Positions 47,749 to 56,059 of a stretch of DNA of 64,000 nucleotides are shown here, one piece after another (position 1 is the stretch's first letter; each line of letters opens with the position of its first letter). This DNA comes from Vulcanisaeta sp. JCM 14467 (GTDB taxonomy: Archaea > Thermoproteota > Thermoprotei > Thermoproteales > Thermocladiaceae). The notes under the pieces were generated by a model that made no database searches, had not been told where the DNA came from, and saw only the letters and a program-made list of their open reading frames with translations. The position numbers and the translations under genes were made by a program. The stretch lies in NCBI RefSeq assembly GCF_001316245.1, contig NZ_BBDM01000001.1:186001-250000 (forward strand). Reading direction: 5' to 3'.

Positions 47749-49305
47749 GTGGTTTCCTGGGAACTCATCTTTAGGGCCTCGGTATTCATCGCTGAGGAAA
47801 TGGGCGTGGCCCTGCGTAGGTCGGCCTTCTCGCCGAATATTCGTGAGAGGATGGACCACAGCTGCGCAATAACAGATCCCGAGGGCAATATTGTTGCCCA
47901 GGCTGAGCACATACCAGTGCACCTGGCTCGTTCAGGGTTGGCGTAAGGAACTTGCTCGATTGGCTTAGCAGGGAGGGTATTGAGCTCGGCCGTGGTGATG
48001 CCGTAATTCTCAACGACCCATACATATCTGGTACTCACTTAAATGATGTCATGGTCATGGAGCCGATATACATTGGTGATAGGTTGGTTGGTTATGTGGT
48101 TAATAAGGCTCATCACGTGGATGTTGGCGGGCCTGTGCCAGGTAGCATTAATCCAGGGGCTAGGACCTATATGAGGAGGGTTTGGTAATACCGCCTGTCC
48201 GGATAATGGTTAGGGGTGAGCTTCAGCGTGATGCGCTCAACATGATACTTAGTAACTTCAAGACACCTGAGACCGCCATTGGAGACATAACGGCTCAGTT
48301 AGCCGCGAATAGGGTTGGTGTTGTCAGGGTTAGGGAGTTGGTCGAGAGGTACGGCGTTGATGAGGTGCTCAATGCGTGGAGGGAGGGTGTTGAGTATGGT
48401 AGGAAGTTGGCGCTCATGGAGGTTGGTAAGTGGCCTAGGGGTGCCTATGACGCTGTTGATTACATGGAGCTTGGTGATGAGTTGCTACCCATTAAGGTTT
48501 CCGTGGAGGTTAGTGAGGATGGCGTTAAGGCGGACTTCACTGGTACGCATGGGCAGGTTGAGGCGCCGATAAATGCCGTTTACGGCGTAACCTTCTCCGC
48601 AGTATCCTTCGTGATTAGGTCACTAGTAAGGGGTGATATACCAACGAACGAGGGATTCTACAGCATCATAAACGTCACCGCGCCAGAGGGCACCTTGGTC
48701 AACCCGAGGAAGCCGGCGCCGGTGAGCGGCGGTAACGTCGAGACGACGCAGAGGATCGCGGACGTGGTGTTCAAGGCCCTGGCTAAGGCATTACCAGACA
48801 GGTGCCCGCAGCAGGCTCTGGGACAATGATGAATGTCATGATCGGCGGTACACTACCCAACGGCGGTTATTGGGCTTACTACGAGACGATCGGCGGTGGC
48901 ACGGGTGGTAGGTCTGGTAAGCCAGGTGTTAGTGGTGTCCACGTTAACATGACCAACACCCTAAACACGCCCATTGAGATTGCCGAGAGGCAATACCCAC
49001 TACTCTTCACTGGGTATAGGATTAGGGAGGGTAGTGGCGGTGATGGGCTTTATAGGGGTGGTGATGGGATAATTAGGTCATTCAAGGTACTCACCAGGGC
49101 GAGGCTCTCGATAATGGCCGAGAGGTTCAGAACAAGGCCCTGGGGACTGTGGGGCGGTGGTGATGGTGCGCCCGGCGAGGTCATAGTCAAGAGGGTTAAT
49201 AGATCAGTTATTAAACTGTCAAGCAAGGCATCAATAGACCTGGAGCCAGGTGATGAGGTAATCATAGAGACACCGGGCGGTGGCGGCTATGGCTCGAGGA
49301 GGTAG
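47749..49305 (+). CDS. hyuB: Hydantoinase B / oxoprolinase-type subunit
   Basis: HyuB family: [116 protein letters not shown] and [17 protein letters not shown]. Breaks near 47930 ([17 protein letters not shown]), 48172 (ARTY into [11 protein letters not shown]) and 48808 (ALPDR into [14 protein letters not shown]), each repaired by one base. About 520 residues. The partner HyuA, which binds ATP and normally sits next door, is not in the window. Start GTG 47749 is tentative. Confidence 0.9.
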
Positions 49306-49344
49306 AGCTGCCCTTTAATACCTGGCCGTTAATGAATCACCGTA

Positions 49345-49733
49345 ATGAGTACTAGGGATGAAATAAATACATTGATTAGGATAGCCAGGGACTTCCTTAA
49401 GACTGCCGAATTCCAGATGGGGAATGGCATGTATGACCTCGCAGTCTTTAATCTCGAGCAAGCCCTTCAATTCTTCCTGAAGGCGAAGATACTAGAGTAC
49501 GGCGCCCAATACCCACGGGCACACAGCGTGCGTTATCTGCTCAGGTTTTTACGGGACATAGTCCCCAATGATAAGAGACAAATAGTGAGTGAATTGCTGG
49601 ATAGGTACTTATTCGAGCTTGGCGTGCTTGAGGATGCTATATTGGTGCAAGGTACGTGCCGAGGGAGTACACTAAGGAGGAGACTGAAAGGCTAATTAAC
49701 ATTGTTAATGAGTTTATGAATAGTGGATTATAA
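49345..49733 (+). CDS. HEPN-domain protein
   Basis: Helical HEPN protein: FLKTAEFQMGNGMYDLAVFN, LEQALQFFLKAKILEYGAQ, YPRAHSVRYLLRFLRDIV. One base added near 49652 (EDAILV into ARYVPREYTKEETERLINIV) restores the usual HEPN C-terminus with the conserved Arg-Tyr pair, ending at TAA 49733. About 129 residues. The R-x4-6-H RNase motif is not obvious, so this may be the substrate-binding type. Overlaps the nucleotidyltransferase start by 11 bases. Confidence 0.8.
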
Positions 49734-50040
49734 TTACTTAATTGAGGATGCTAGGAGGAGGCAGGAGGTATTCAAGAACCTTGATAAGTACTTACTCATG
49801 ATTAAGAGCGTCGTTAGGTCAATAGACCCTAATGCCGAGGTTTACCTCTTTGGCTCGGTAGCCGAGAATAGGCATGTGCTTTCAAGTGATATTGATGTGT
49901 TAGCATTAACTAATGCCGAACCTGGAATAGTCCTTGAGAAATTATGGAGGGCAGGTATTGGACCTCCCTTTGAGATCCACGTGAGGACGCCGGATAAGCT
50001 GGCTTATTATGAGAGATTCAGTAAGTTAATCAAGATATGA
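49723..50040 (+). CDS. Minimal nucleotidyltransferase (MNT)
   Basis: The protein has 105 residues, start GTG 49723. Signature VYLFGSVAENRHVLSSDIDVLAL: GS, 10 residues, then D-x-D. A third Asp position is not clear in the C-terminal PFEIHVRTPDKLAYYE region. Pairs with the HEPN gene ahead of it; gene order is opposite to that of the HepT/MntA pair at 8.8-9.6 kb. Probably a toxin-antitoxin-like or tRNA-nucleotidyl-modifying module; inferred from family. Confidence 0.8.
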   Translation: MDYNYLIEDARRRQEVFKNLDKYLLMIKSVVRSIDPNAEVYLFGSVAENRHVLSSDIDVLALTNAEPGIVLEKLWRAGIGPPFEIHVRTPDKLAYYERFSKLIKI

Positions 50041-50147
50041 GTACTTTACCTCCTGCGTAATACACACCTTCTATCATCCTTTTCATAATTGGTTGGTATT
50101 CGCATAAGGGTGCTATCCTTAAAAATTAGAAAGGAACTTAGATAGAA

Positions 50148-50340
50148 ATGAGTTTTCTTGTGAATATGGGTTATGGTTTACGGTGGTTATTAATCGCCTC
50201 GGTGATTACCGTAATGATAATTGGCATCTTACTCATCATGACCTACCGAGATTGTATACAAAGCCTTCAATGGCAAGTATAATCAATACGAGAAATATGA
50301 AGTTAATAATCAGTGCAGGGAGTTAACGAGCCATCGGTAG
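50148..50340 (+). CDS. Small single-pass membrane protein, one frameshift
   Basis: ATG 50148 gives MSFLVNMGYGLRWLLIASVI and TVMIIGILLIMT, one membrane segment. One base added near 50244 continues as TEIVYKAFNGKYNQYEKYEV and NNQCRELTSHR to TAG 50338-50340, about 64 residues. A TATA-like CTTAAAAATTAG lies about 25 bases before the ATG, supporting expression. Too short and too broken to appear as one frame. Function unknown. Confidence 0.5.
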
Positions 50341-50414
50341 AAGTTATTAAGGTCTCCTAACCTCGTAGTATCGTTAACTGAAGGGCAGGAAACCATAACT
50401 TAAATTCAAAATCG

Positions 50415-51412
50415 TTAATCACTTATTCTTGACGCTTTAATACCGAGTCTCTGCTCAATAATATTTAAAGCCTTTATTAGCATTGTCGTTAAGTCGATCT
50501 TAGACCTAACGCTTAAGGCAGCAGCTGCTGCGTGACCACCGCCCTCACCATTAAAGTACCGCGCTAGGTCATTAAAGACATCCGCAAGTGATATCTTCTC
50601 CGTGATTCTCTTATTACCCCTACCGAATAGTCTCACCTCCTCTTCATGCTCAGAAGCCACCAATGCGATGTCACAGCCTGACCTAATCAATGTGTCGGCG
50701 AGTGATGATTCATATGCATTAACATTACTTAGGCATATTATGTAATCACCAGCCTGTAAGCCCTTAATCTAAGTAGTCCCTTAACCCTAGCCATTCTCTC
50801 GGAAAACGAAACATCCTCAGCCATGGCATTTACGATATCCCTATAATCCCTGCCAGCTAGCTTAAGTAGCCAGGCCAATACCTCGAAGGTACTTGGTCGA
50901 GCCCTACTCAACCTACCACTATCACTGAGTATGCCGCCAATGAGTAGGGTGGCAACATCACCACTCGGCTCAATACCTAAGTCCCTAAATACCTGGGCAA
51001 TGATTTCAGAACAACTCGTGGCGCCTGGGTCTACGATGGATACCGTGGGAGCTATATTACGTACCTCGTGGTGATCAATAACCACCACGGGCCCATCACC
51101 AATTAAATCCCTAAATTCATTTAATTGGGCATACGTACTAACATCAACCAGGAATACAAGATCTGTCTCGCCGCAGTTACCTGAGCTTTGATGAGCTATG
51201 CCGAGTTTCTCAATGAATGATTTAACCTCACGAGAAGGTCCCTCGGGGATCGCGAGAAGTGCGTTAAGGCCGAACTTGCTGATTAATTCCTTAGTGGCTA
51301 CGCCGCATGCATATGCGTCTAGGTCGGCATGTCTATGTGTTAGTATGCAGACTCTTTGCGTATTCCTCAGTAATTCTTTCAATTTCTCCAATCGATAAGC
51401 CAACCAATTCAC
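50415..51412 (-). CDS. DHH/DHHA1-family phosphoesterase
   Basis: RecJ/NrnA-like: VCILTHRHADLDAYACGVA, DLVFLVDVST, VVVIDHHEVRN (the DHH motif), LLIGGILSDSGRL, and in the second frame RYFNGEGGGHAAAAALSVRS, the DHHA1 GGGH substrate motif. One G added near 50750 joins LRAYR to AGDYIICLSNVNAYES. About 333 residues. Family members cleave nano-RNA or single-stranded DNA with Mn. It overlaps the upstream DUF3194 gene by 80 bases if MNWLAYR is used; TTG near 51377 is a likelier start. Part of a conserved archaeal cluster. Confidence 0.88.
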
Positions 51413-51674
51413 CCCTCTTAAACTTATCCATTAGGTAATCCGCTATTTTAAACCCGAACTCGACAGCGTCATTGATTATTTCATCGAGTCCCTTCAACAG
51501 CGGGTTTGTTGCTGCATCAATACTAATCTCAAGGGTGTAGTTGTTCATGTCAGTAAACCCCACATTAATTACGACATCCTCGAGAAGCTTCTCAGGGAGC
51601 TTATGCATTAAGTACCTATAAATTTCCTCAGCAATTACATTAATTATCTCATTAAGAACCTCATCACTACTCAT
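51333..51674 (-). CDS. DUF3194 family protein
   Basis: The protein has 113 residues, intact. Matches archaeal DUF3194: INVIAEEIYRYLMHKLPEKL, DVVINVGFTDMNNYTLEISI and GLDEIINDAVEFGFKIADYL. Function unknown. In many Thermoproteota it sits directly after prefoldin beta, as here, which suggests a tie to protein folding or ribosome biogenesis. Confidence 0.85.
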   Translation of the reverse strand: MSSDEVLNEIINVIAEEIYRYLMHKLPEKLLEDVVINVGFTDMNNYTLEISIDAATNPLLKGLDEIINDAVEFGFKIADYLMDKFKRGELVGLSIGEIERITEEYAKSLHTNT

Positions 51675-51679
51675 TACGC

Positions 51680-52060
51680 CTAACCACCACCCTTAGCAAC
51701 TCCACCAGCCCCACCCTGAAGCTTAGCCAATGCCTCATTTATCTGCGTTCTCAAGTCCTCAATCTGCTTCATCAACATGCTCTCCTGCCTTGACAACGTC
51801 TTTATATGAAGCTCAAGCAACTCCTTCCTATCCTTAAGCTCCTGGAGCGCTTGGTCCTTTGTTACCAGGACTAGGAATGAGCCGACGATCTTATAGACCT
51901 TGCTCTCGGCAGGCACCTTCTCAATCTCGGAAATAGCCCTCTCAACCTCCTTAAGCTCGCTCTCGAACTGCTGCTTCCTAACCCTAACACTATTTAACTG
52001 ATCCTGTAACGCCTGAAGTTTCTCCAGGTCTGACTGAAGTGATGGTGGTAATGAACTCAT
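51680..52060 (-). CDS. pfdB: Prefoldin beta subunit
   Basis: The protein has 126 residues, intact. Two long helices (SLQSDLEKLQALQDQLNSVR and LKDRKELLELHIKTLSRQES) flank the beta hairpin VYKIVGSFLVLVTKDQALQE, the prefoldin beta pattern. Four beta and two alpha subunits form the hexamer that passes unfolded proteins to the thermosome. The C-terminal Gly/Lys tail is disordered. Confidence 0.93.
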   Translation of the reverse strand: MSSLPPSLQSDLEKLQALQDQLNSVRVRKQQFESELKEVERAISEIEKVPAESKVYKIVGSFLVLVTKDQALQELKDRKELLELHIKTLSRQESMLMKQIEDLRTQINEALAKLQGGAGGVAKGGG

Positions 52061-52137
52061 TAAGGCGCCATTGATCTAAGCCTTAATAAATATTAATCCG
52101 CACGTTAATTACGACTAGCACTAATTATTGATAATGA

Positions 52138-52383
52138 TCAACCAAGTTCCTCAACCTTAAATATTAAGTATAATGACTTCAAAACCCCATTAACCAAGCT
52201 CCTTAGGCTTGTTAAGTCCTTGGCACACACCGTTATTACCACATCACCATTATCATTAGTATCAACACTCACAAACCCCCTCCCAAACCTCATCTCCCTC
52301 TCGAGCGTCTTAAACGAGTTAGCAACTAATTCCCTATTAACTCCCGTCAAAGAAAACACTGCTCTAAATCCGCACTCACTCAA
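52138..52383 (-). CDS. pcc1: KEOPS complex subunit Pcc1
   Basis: The protein has 81 residues, intact. Small alpha/beta protein with NSFKTLEREMRFGRGFVSVD and ITVCAKDLTSLRSLVNGVL followed by LKSLYLIFKVEEL, typical of Pcc1. It dimerises and recruits Kae1 in KEOPS, which makes t6A37 in tRNAs reading ANN. Start overlaps the Brix gene stop by 8 bases. Confidence 0.85.
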   Translation of the reverse strand: MSECGFRAVFSLTGVNRELVANSFKTLEREMRFGRGFVSVDTNDNGDVVITVCAKDLTSLRSLVNGVLKSLYLIFKVEELG

Positions 52384-52951
52384 TTCTAATCACCCTGGGC
52401 TTCACATAAATAACATCGCTAATCCTCATAAACGGCCCATAAGGACCTAAATCCCTACCATTCAGTATCTGCACCTCATACTCATTATCAACCCTATTAA
52501 TTAGGAAAATAACGTCATACATACCCCTAACACTCTCGAAATCATAAACCCTCATACTCAGCAAACCAAGCTGCTCACTTAATACGTCCATGGCCTCAGC
52601 ATATTCCCTAAGGGATACTATAATGCCATTACGCGCCCTCTGCTTGATAGTAACATTAACTGGCAAGTCAATCAATAACTTAACCCCAAAGATCCTTATA
52701 AAATACGGCATTACCTCGATTACTCCCTCCCTAACCCTTAGGAAACGCATAAAGCCTGGATTACCACCCCTAGATCCAATGTAGAGTATTCTATCGGCAC
52801 CAAGGCTGAGAGCCTTACCAGCAACCTCAATAATTGATAATTTGCCCCTATTTACCTTAACGACGTTGGGTATGACCAATTCCAACTCATTGAGAAATTG
52901 TCTCATTCTAATACTGGCATCTCTTGATGAAGTCAGTACTATTAGGCCCAT
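52376..52951 (-). CDS. Brix-domain ribosome biogenesis protein
   Basis: The protein has 191 residues, intact. Archaeal Brix/Imp4-like: IVLTSSRDASIRMRQFLNEL, VVKVNRGKLSIIEVAGKAL, ADRILYIGSRGGNPGFMRFL, and PYGPFMRISDVIYVKPRVIR. Role in rRNA processing by homology to Imp4. Lies directly after L37Ae in the same direction. Confidence 0.88.
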   Translation of the reverse strand: MGLIVLTSSRDASIRMRQFLNELELVIPNVVKVNRGKLSIIEVAGKALSLGADRILYIGSRGGNPGFMRFLRVREGVIEVMPYFIRIFGVKLLIDLPVNVTIKQRARNGIIVSLREYAEAMDVLSEQLGLLSMRVYDFESVRGMYDVIFLINRVDNEYEVQILNGRDLGPYGPFMRISDVIYVKPRVIRIE

Positions 52952-52962
52952 TATGGTGCCGC

Positions 52963-53244
52963 TTATTTGGTGCTCTGCTTAGCCGCGGCTTCCGTAGCCA
53001 GTGTTTTACCCATTATTGTCTGTGGAACCCAGGCACCGCCGGCAAAGGTATAGCCACACTTGGGGCATCTCCAGATGCCGAAGGCTATCCTCTCCATTTT
53101 AACCAGTGACTTGCACCTTGGGCACCTATGCTTACCTCTTTGTTTAACTTCGATCTGCAATACCTTTCTTCTAACACCCATGCCATACCTGGCGCCGTAC
53201 CTCCCCGTTGGCCCTACAATCTTCGTATGGCTAAACGGCATCAA
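52963..53244 (-). CDS. rpl37ae: 50S ribosomal protein L37Ae
   Basis: The protein has 93 residues, intact. KIVGPTGRYGARYGMGVRRK, then the zinc ribbon CPRCKSL and CPKCGYTFAGGAW, then a basic tail. Archaeal/eukaryotic-specific ribosomal protein. ATG 53241 or 53244 could both serve. First of the ribosome-folding-tRNA modification cluster. Confidence 0.95.
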   Translation of the reverse strand: MMPFSHTKIVGPTGRYGARYGMGVRRKVLQIEVKQRGKHRCPRCKSLVKMERIAFGIWRCPKCGYTFAGGAWVPQTIMGKTLATEAAAKQSTK

Positions 53245-53300
53245 GGACCTAGCATTTAACTAAATAAAAGCATTTCTACCGGTGATTCCCATCGGGCTGA

Positions 53301-53759
53301 TTAAATAATGACCCCACCCTGACCCTTAGGCGCGCTGGGTAATGGCTGTAGCTCAATGTCGGAGTTCATGAACACCCTGAACACGAGGAGTATCTTCTCC
53401 CTATCCCTACCCATCTCATCCTTACCCTTATACATCTTCAGTACCGTACCGCCTGAGTCGAGGACGATGCCGATGAAGTTTATACCACTTATCTTATTTA
53501 TTAAGTCCTTGGCCGTCCTAATCCTTATTAGTGGCATGAGCGGTGAGTAGTGTATTGATATCTCGGCCTCGCCGTCAGCCATCTTTACAAATATTGGTAT
53601 CTCGGGCTTAACACTCTGCGCGAGGGCCGGTGGTATGGATGCCATTAGGCCTATTAGGTTATTCAGCATTAGCCTTAGGTAATCGAGGGCATCATCAGCA
53701 TTGGGTATTGCGAGCCTAATCTCCGAAACGAGGCCGACCCTGACTATTTCGGATATCAT
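53301..53759 (-). CDS. Conserved crenarchaeal protein of unknown function
   Basis: The protein has 152 residues, intact. Alternating alpha/beta pattern (RLAIPNADDALDYLRLMLNN, AEISIHYSPLMPLIRIRTAK, DREKILLVFRVFMNSDIELQ) with a conserved PALAQSVKP loop. No catalytic motif was seen. Its place directly before rpl37ae suggests a translation-related role, but I do not recognise the family. Confidence 0.6.
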   Translation of the reverse strand: MISEIVRVGLVSEIRLAIPNADDALDYLRLMLNNLIGLMASIPPALAQSVKPEIPIFVKMADGEAEISIHYSPLMPLIRIRTAKDLINKISGINFIGIVLDSGGTVLKMYKGKDEMGRDREKILLVFRVFMNSDIELQPLPSAPKGQGGVII

Positions 53760-53864
53760 CTCGCCAATACTACTTCAGGATTTTATTAGTATTTCCGTTT
53801 ACCTGGCAGGAATATGAAACCAAAAATTTAATAAGGTGACTGCTTTATAAACCAGAGTTCGTCT

Positions 53865-54542
53865 ATGCATAGACTTAATGTAACCATAGAGTTCAAGAAC
53901 GGTAACGAGAGAGATATTGAAATCGCCGTTAGCGATCTAGTGATCTTTGTCTGGTCCGGGAGGACTACGGACATCATTAAGAAGGAGGTTGAGGAATTGA
54001 GTAGGATAGGCATTAGCGGGCCCAAGAACATACCCGAAATATACATACTACAGCCGTACCTAGTAACCACGAGCAATTACATAAGGAAGGTCAGTGACCT
54101 ACACAGCGGTGAGGTTGAGTACGTATTATTGATTAAGAATGAGGATGAGATCTACGTAACAGTCGGTAGCGACCACACGGACAGGGAGGCTGAGAGGTGT
54201 AGTATACTCGCGGGTAAGCACATGTACCCAAAGATTGTTGCAAGGAGGGCCTGGCCGCTTAGGGAGATTGAGGATCACTGGGATGACTTGGTACTGAGGA
54301 GTTGGATACTTGAGGATGATAAGAAGACCCTTTATCAAGAGGGCACAATGAAATTCCTACTAACACCAGACAAGCTTGTCGACCTGATACGCGAGGTGGT
54401 GCCAGACCTTAAGAATGTCGTTGTGTTTTCAGGCACGATACCAACGGTAAAGGGCCAGATAAAACCCAGTGGGTACTTCGAAATCGAGCTCTATGACCCA
54501 GTACTTAATAGGTCCATTGATCATTATTACTGGATTGAGTAA
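53865..54542 (+). CDS. DUF2848 family protein
   Basis: The protein has 225 residues, intact. Matches DUF2848, related to fumarylacetoacetate-hydrolase-like folds: NERDIEIAVSDLVIFVWSGR, VEYVLLIKNEDEIYVTVGSDHTDREAE (split here; the Glu/Asp/His set may bind metal) and KPSGYFEIELYDPVLNRSID. The substrate is unknown. ATG 53865 lies 26-30 bases after a TTTATAA-like box. The C/D box sRNA follows 7 bases after the stop. Confidence 0.75.
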   Translation: MHRLNVTIEFKNGNERDIEIAVSDLVIFVWSGRTTDIIKKEVEELSRIGISGPKNIPEIYILQPYLVTTSNYIRKVSDLHSGEVEYVLLIKNEDEIYVTVGSDHTDREAERCSILAGKHMYPKIVARRAWPLREIEDHWDDLVLRSWILEDDKKTLYQEGTMKFLLTPDKLVDLIREVVPDLKNVVVFSGTIPTVKGQIKPSGYFEIELYDPVLNRSIDHYYWIE

Positions 54543-54549
54543 TGATGCA

Positions 54550-54605
54550 TTGCGTGATGATGCTTGCAAGGTCTGATTCATGATGTACTGGGCTAAGCTG
54601 AGGAA
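54550..54605 (+). ncRNA. Candidate C/D box guide sRNA (after the DUF2848 gene)
   Basis: C GTGATGA (54554-54560, perfect), 12-base guide, D' CTGA (54573-54576), 4-base spacer, C' TGATGT (54581-54586, one mismatch), 11-base guide, D CTGA (54598-54601). All spacings fit archaeal methylation guides. It lies in the 94-base gap between two convergent genes. Transcription may be read through from the DUF2848 gene, as no clear TATA box precedes it. Targets not determined. Confidence 0.65.
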
Positions 54606-54636
54606 TAAAATAATTATCAGTATTCAAGGTCGTTAC

Positions 54637-54986
54637 CTATTGCTTCATCTTCTCATAATTAATACCTGTCGGTAAGTCTATGGTCGATAATACACTATAA
54701 TTATCACAACCACTAAATATGTTCTTACTTAATTCATTGATTAATGCGTTTAAATCATCAAACTCATACACAAACACCGATACGGAGAAGTTATTGGCGA
54801 CTACCGAATTCAATTCCCTAACATACTTATTGAAATCAAGCTCCTTACACTTATAAACGAGAACCTAACTGCACCGCCAAACCCAGCCCTCCTAATGACC
54901 ATATTCATGACACCCTTGAACCTGTCCAGCGAGTCATTACACACATCCACAACGAGCGTTAGACAATTCTTCTGGACCTTTCTCAC
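54637..54986 (-). CDS. Small protein downstream of the TGT-like gene, one frameshift
   Basis: GTG 54986 opens VRKVQKNCLTLVVDVCNDSL, DRFKGVMNMVIRRAGFGGAV, RFSF; one base added near 54858 continues YKCKELDFNKYVRELNSVV, FSVSVFVYEFDDLNALINEL and a tail ending at TAG 54637-54639. About 116 residues with an alpha/beta pattern. No family recognised. It follows the TGT-like gene by 41 bases and herA lies before that, so it looks like the third member of this operon. Confidence 0.5.
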
Positions 54987-55027
54987 GGTAACTACATGGG
55001 GATTATGAGCATTAATAAATATAATCC

Positions 55028-55993
55028 CTAACGTGCACCCTCAACGACCTGCTCAATCACCTCTCTGGCAAACTCATCATATATCGCCCTAAACACACCA
55101 CCACTTGGTGCTTCGAAACTATTAAGTACGACCCACGCATTAACCAAAGCCCTATACTCAAAGCTTGTTACAATCTCGTTGAATTGATTAATCATGGGGA
55201 ACCCCGTGACCTTAAGAAACTCGTAGAGCCTCGATAAATCCTCCTCCGTAGCCTCCTTACCACCGAAGTTAATGGCTCTGCCGCTTACGTGCCTCTCACC
55301 ACCACCTGGCATAACGACCTTACCATAGGCTGCCTTAACCCTCCAGGTACTCGTGTCAGTACTATCAATATTGATGAGTTTAAGTATTGGGTTTATTACT
55401 GGTGACCCAAGCCCAAGCACGTGAATGCACATACCGGTTTCCCGCTTTATATGCAGTAAGAACCTTAATGCTGACCTCCGTGAATCCTTAGGCACGCCCT
55501 TACTTATTAATACGTAGGGCACCAGGCCACCTATGGCGATACAATCAGGGTTAAAGTCCAGGTACTTAACCAAGTACTTAGTAATTACGTTGGTTCTCCA
55601 ATGGTAATGAATCACCGGCAATACATTATCGAATCTCTTAGTCAAATACTCATAATTAATTAGTGATCTTCTTAACTTCAGTTCTAAATCATGTTCATCA
55701 TCAGTGGGGCTTGGCGGATAGTCGAGGTTTAGGAAATACCTAACGTCCCAATACTGGTTGTATACCTCGGCTAAATCCTCGATGTCCGGTATTTTTCCAT
55801 GTCTCAAAAACTGAAATCCACCGCTGTCCATCCAAACCTCACCATCGTATTGAAGCACATTCTTTATGACATGCTCCCTCCTACCAATTCTGCTCCTCAT
55901 AATATCAAAGGCATTGACCATGACGGCTGGTACGCGGAAATAAAGCCAGGGCTTAGGTCTCGAATTCGCTGGTGTACCGAGGATTATACGCAC
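55028..55993 (-). CDS. Stand-alone TGT-like (tRNA-guanine transglycosylase superfamily) enzyme
   Basis: The protein has 321 residues, intact. Barrel of the TGT superfamily: VWMDSGGFQFLRHGKIPDIE (substrate-binding DSGGFQ), YFLNLDYPPSP, AIGGLVPYVLISKGVP and, after IHVLGLGSP, INIDSTDTSTWRVKAAYG, where the nucleophile Asp is expected. It lacks the zinc motif C-x-C-x2-C and the PUA-containing C-terminal half of archaeosine TGT. That is also true of DpdA, which inserts 7-deazaguanines into DNA, so DNA modification is one possibility and a diverged tRNA enzyme another. Operon with herA upstream and a small unknown gene downstream. Confidence 0.75.
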   Translation of the reverse strand: MRIILGTPANSRPKPWLYFRVPAVMVNAFDIMRSRIGRREHVIKNVLQYDGEVWMDSGGFQFLRHGKIPDIEDLAEVYNQYWDVRYFLNLDYPPSPTDDEHDLELKLRRSLINYEYLTKRFDNVLPVIHYHWRTNVITKYLVKYLDFNPDCIAIGGLVPYVLISKGVPKDSRRSALRFLLHIKRETGMCIHVLGLGSPVINPILKLINIDSTDTSTWRVKAAYGKVVMPGGGERHVSGRAINFGGKEATEEDLSRLYEFLKVTGFPMINQFNEIVTSFEYRALVNAWVVLNSFEAPSGGVFRAIYDEFAREVIEQVVEGAR

Positions 55994-56059
55994 AATAGTC
56001 GTTCACGAGAGTACAATAAAAGTTTTACCTGACTCTATTATACTCAAATTATATTTGAA

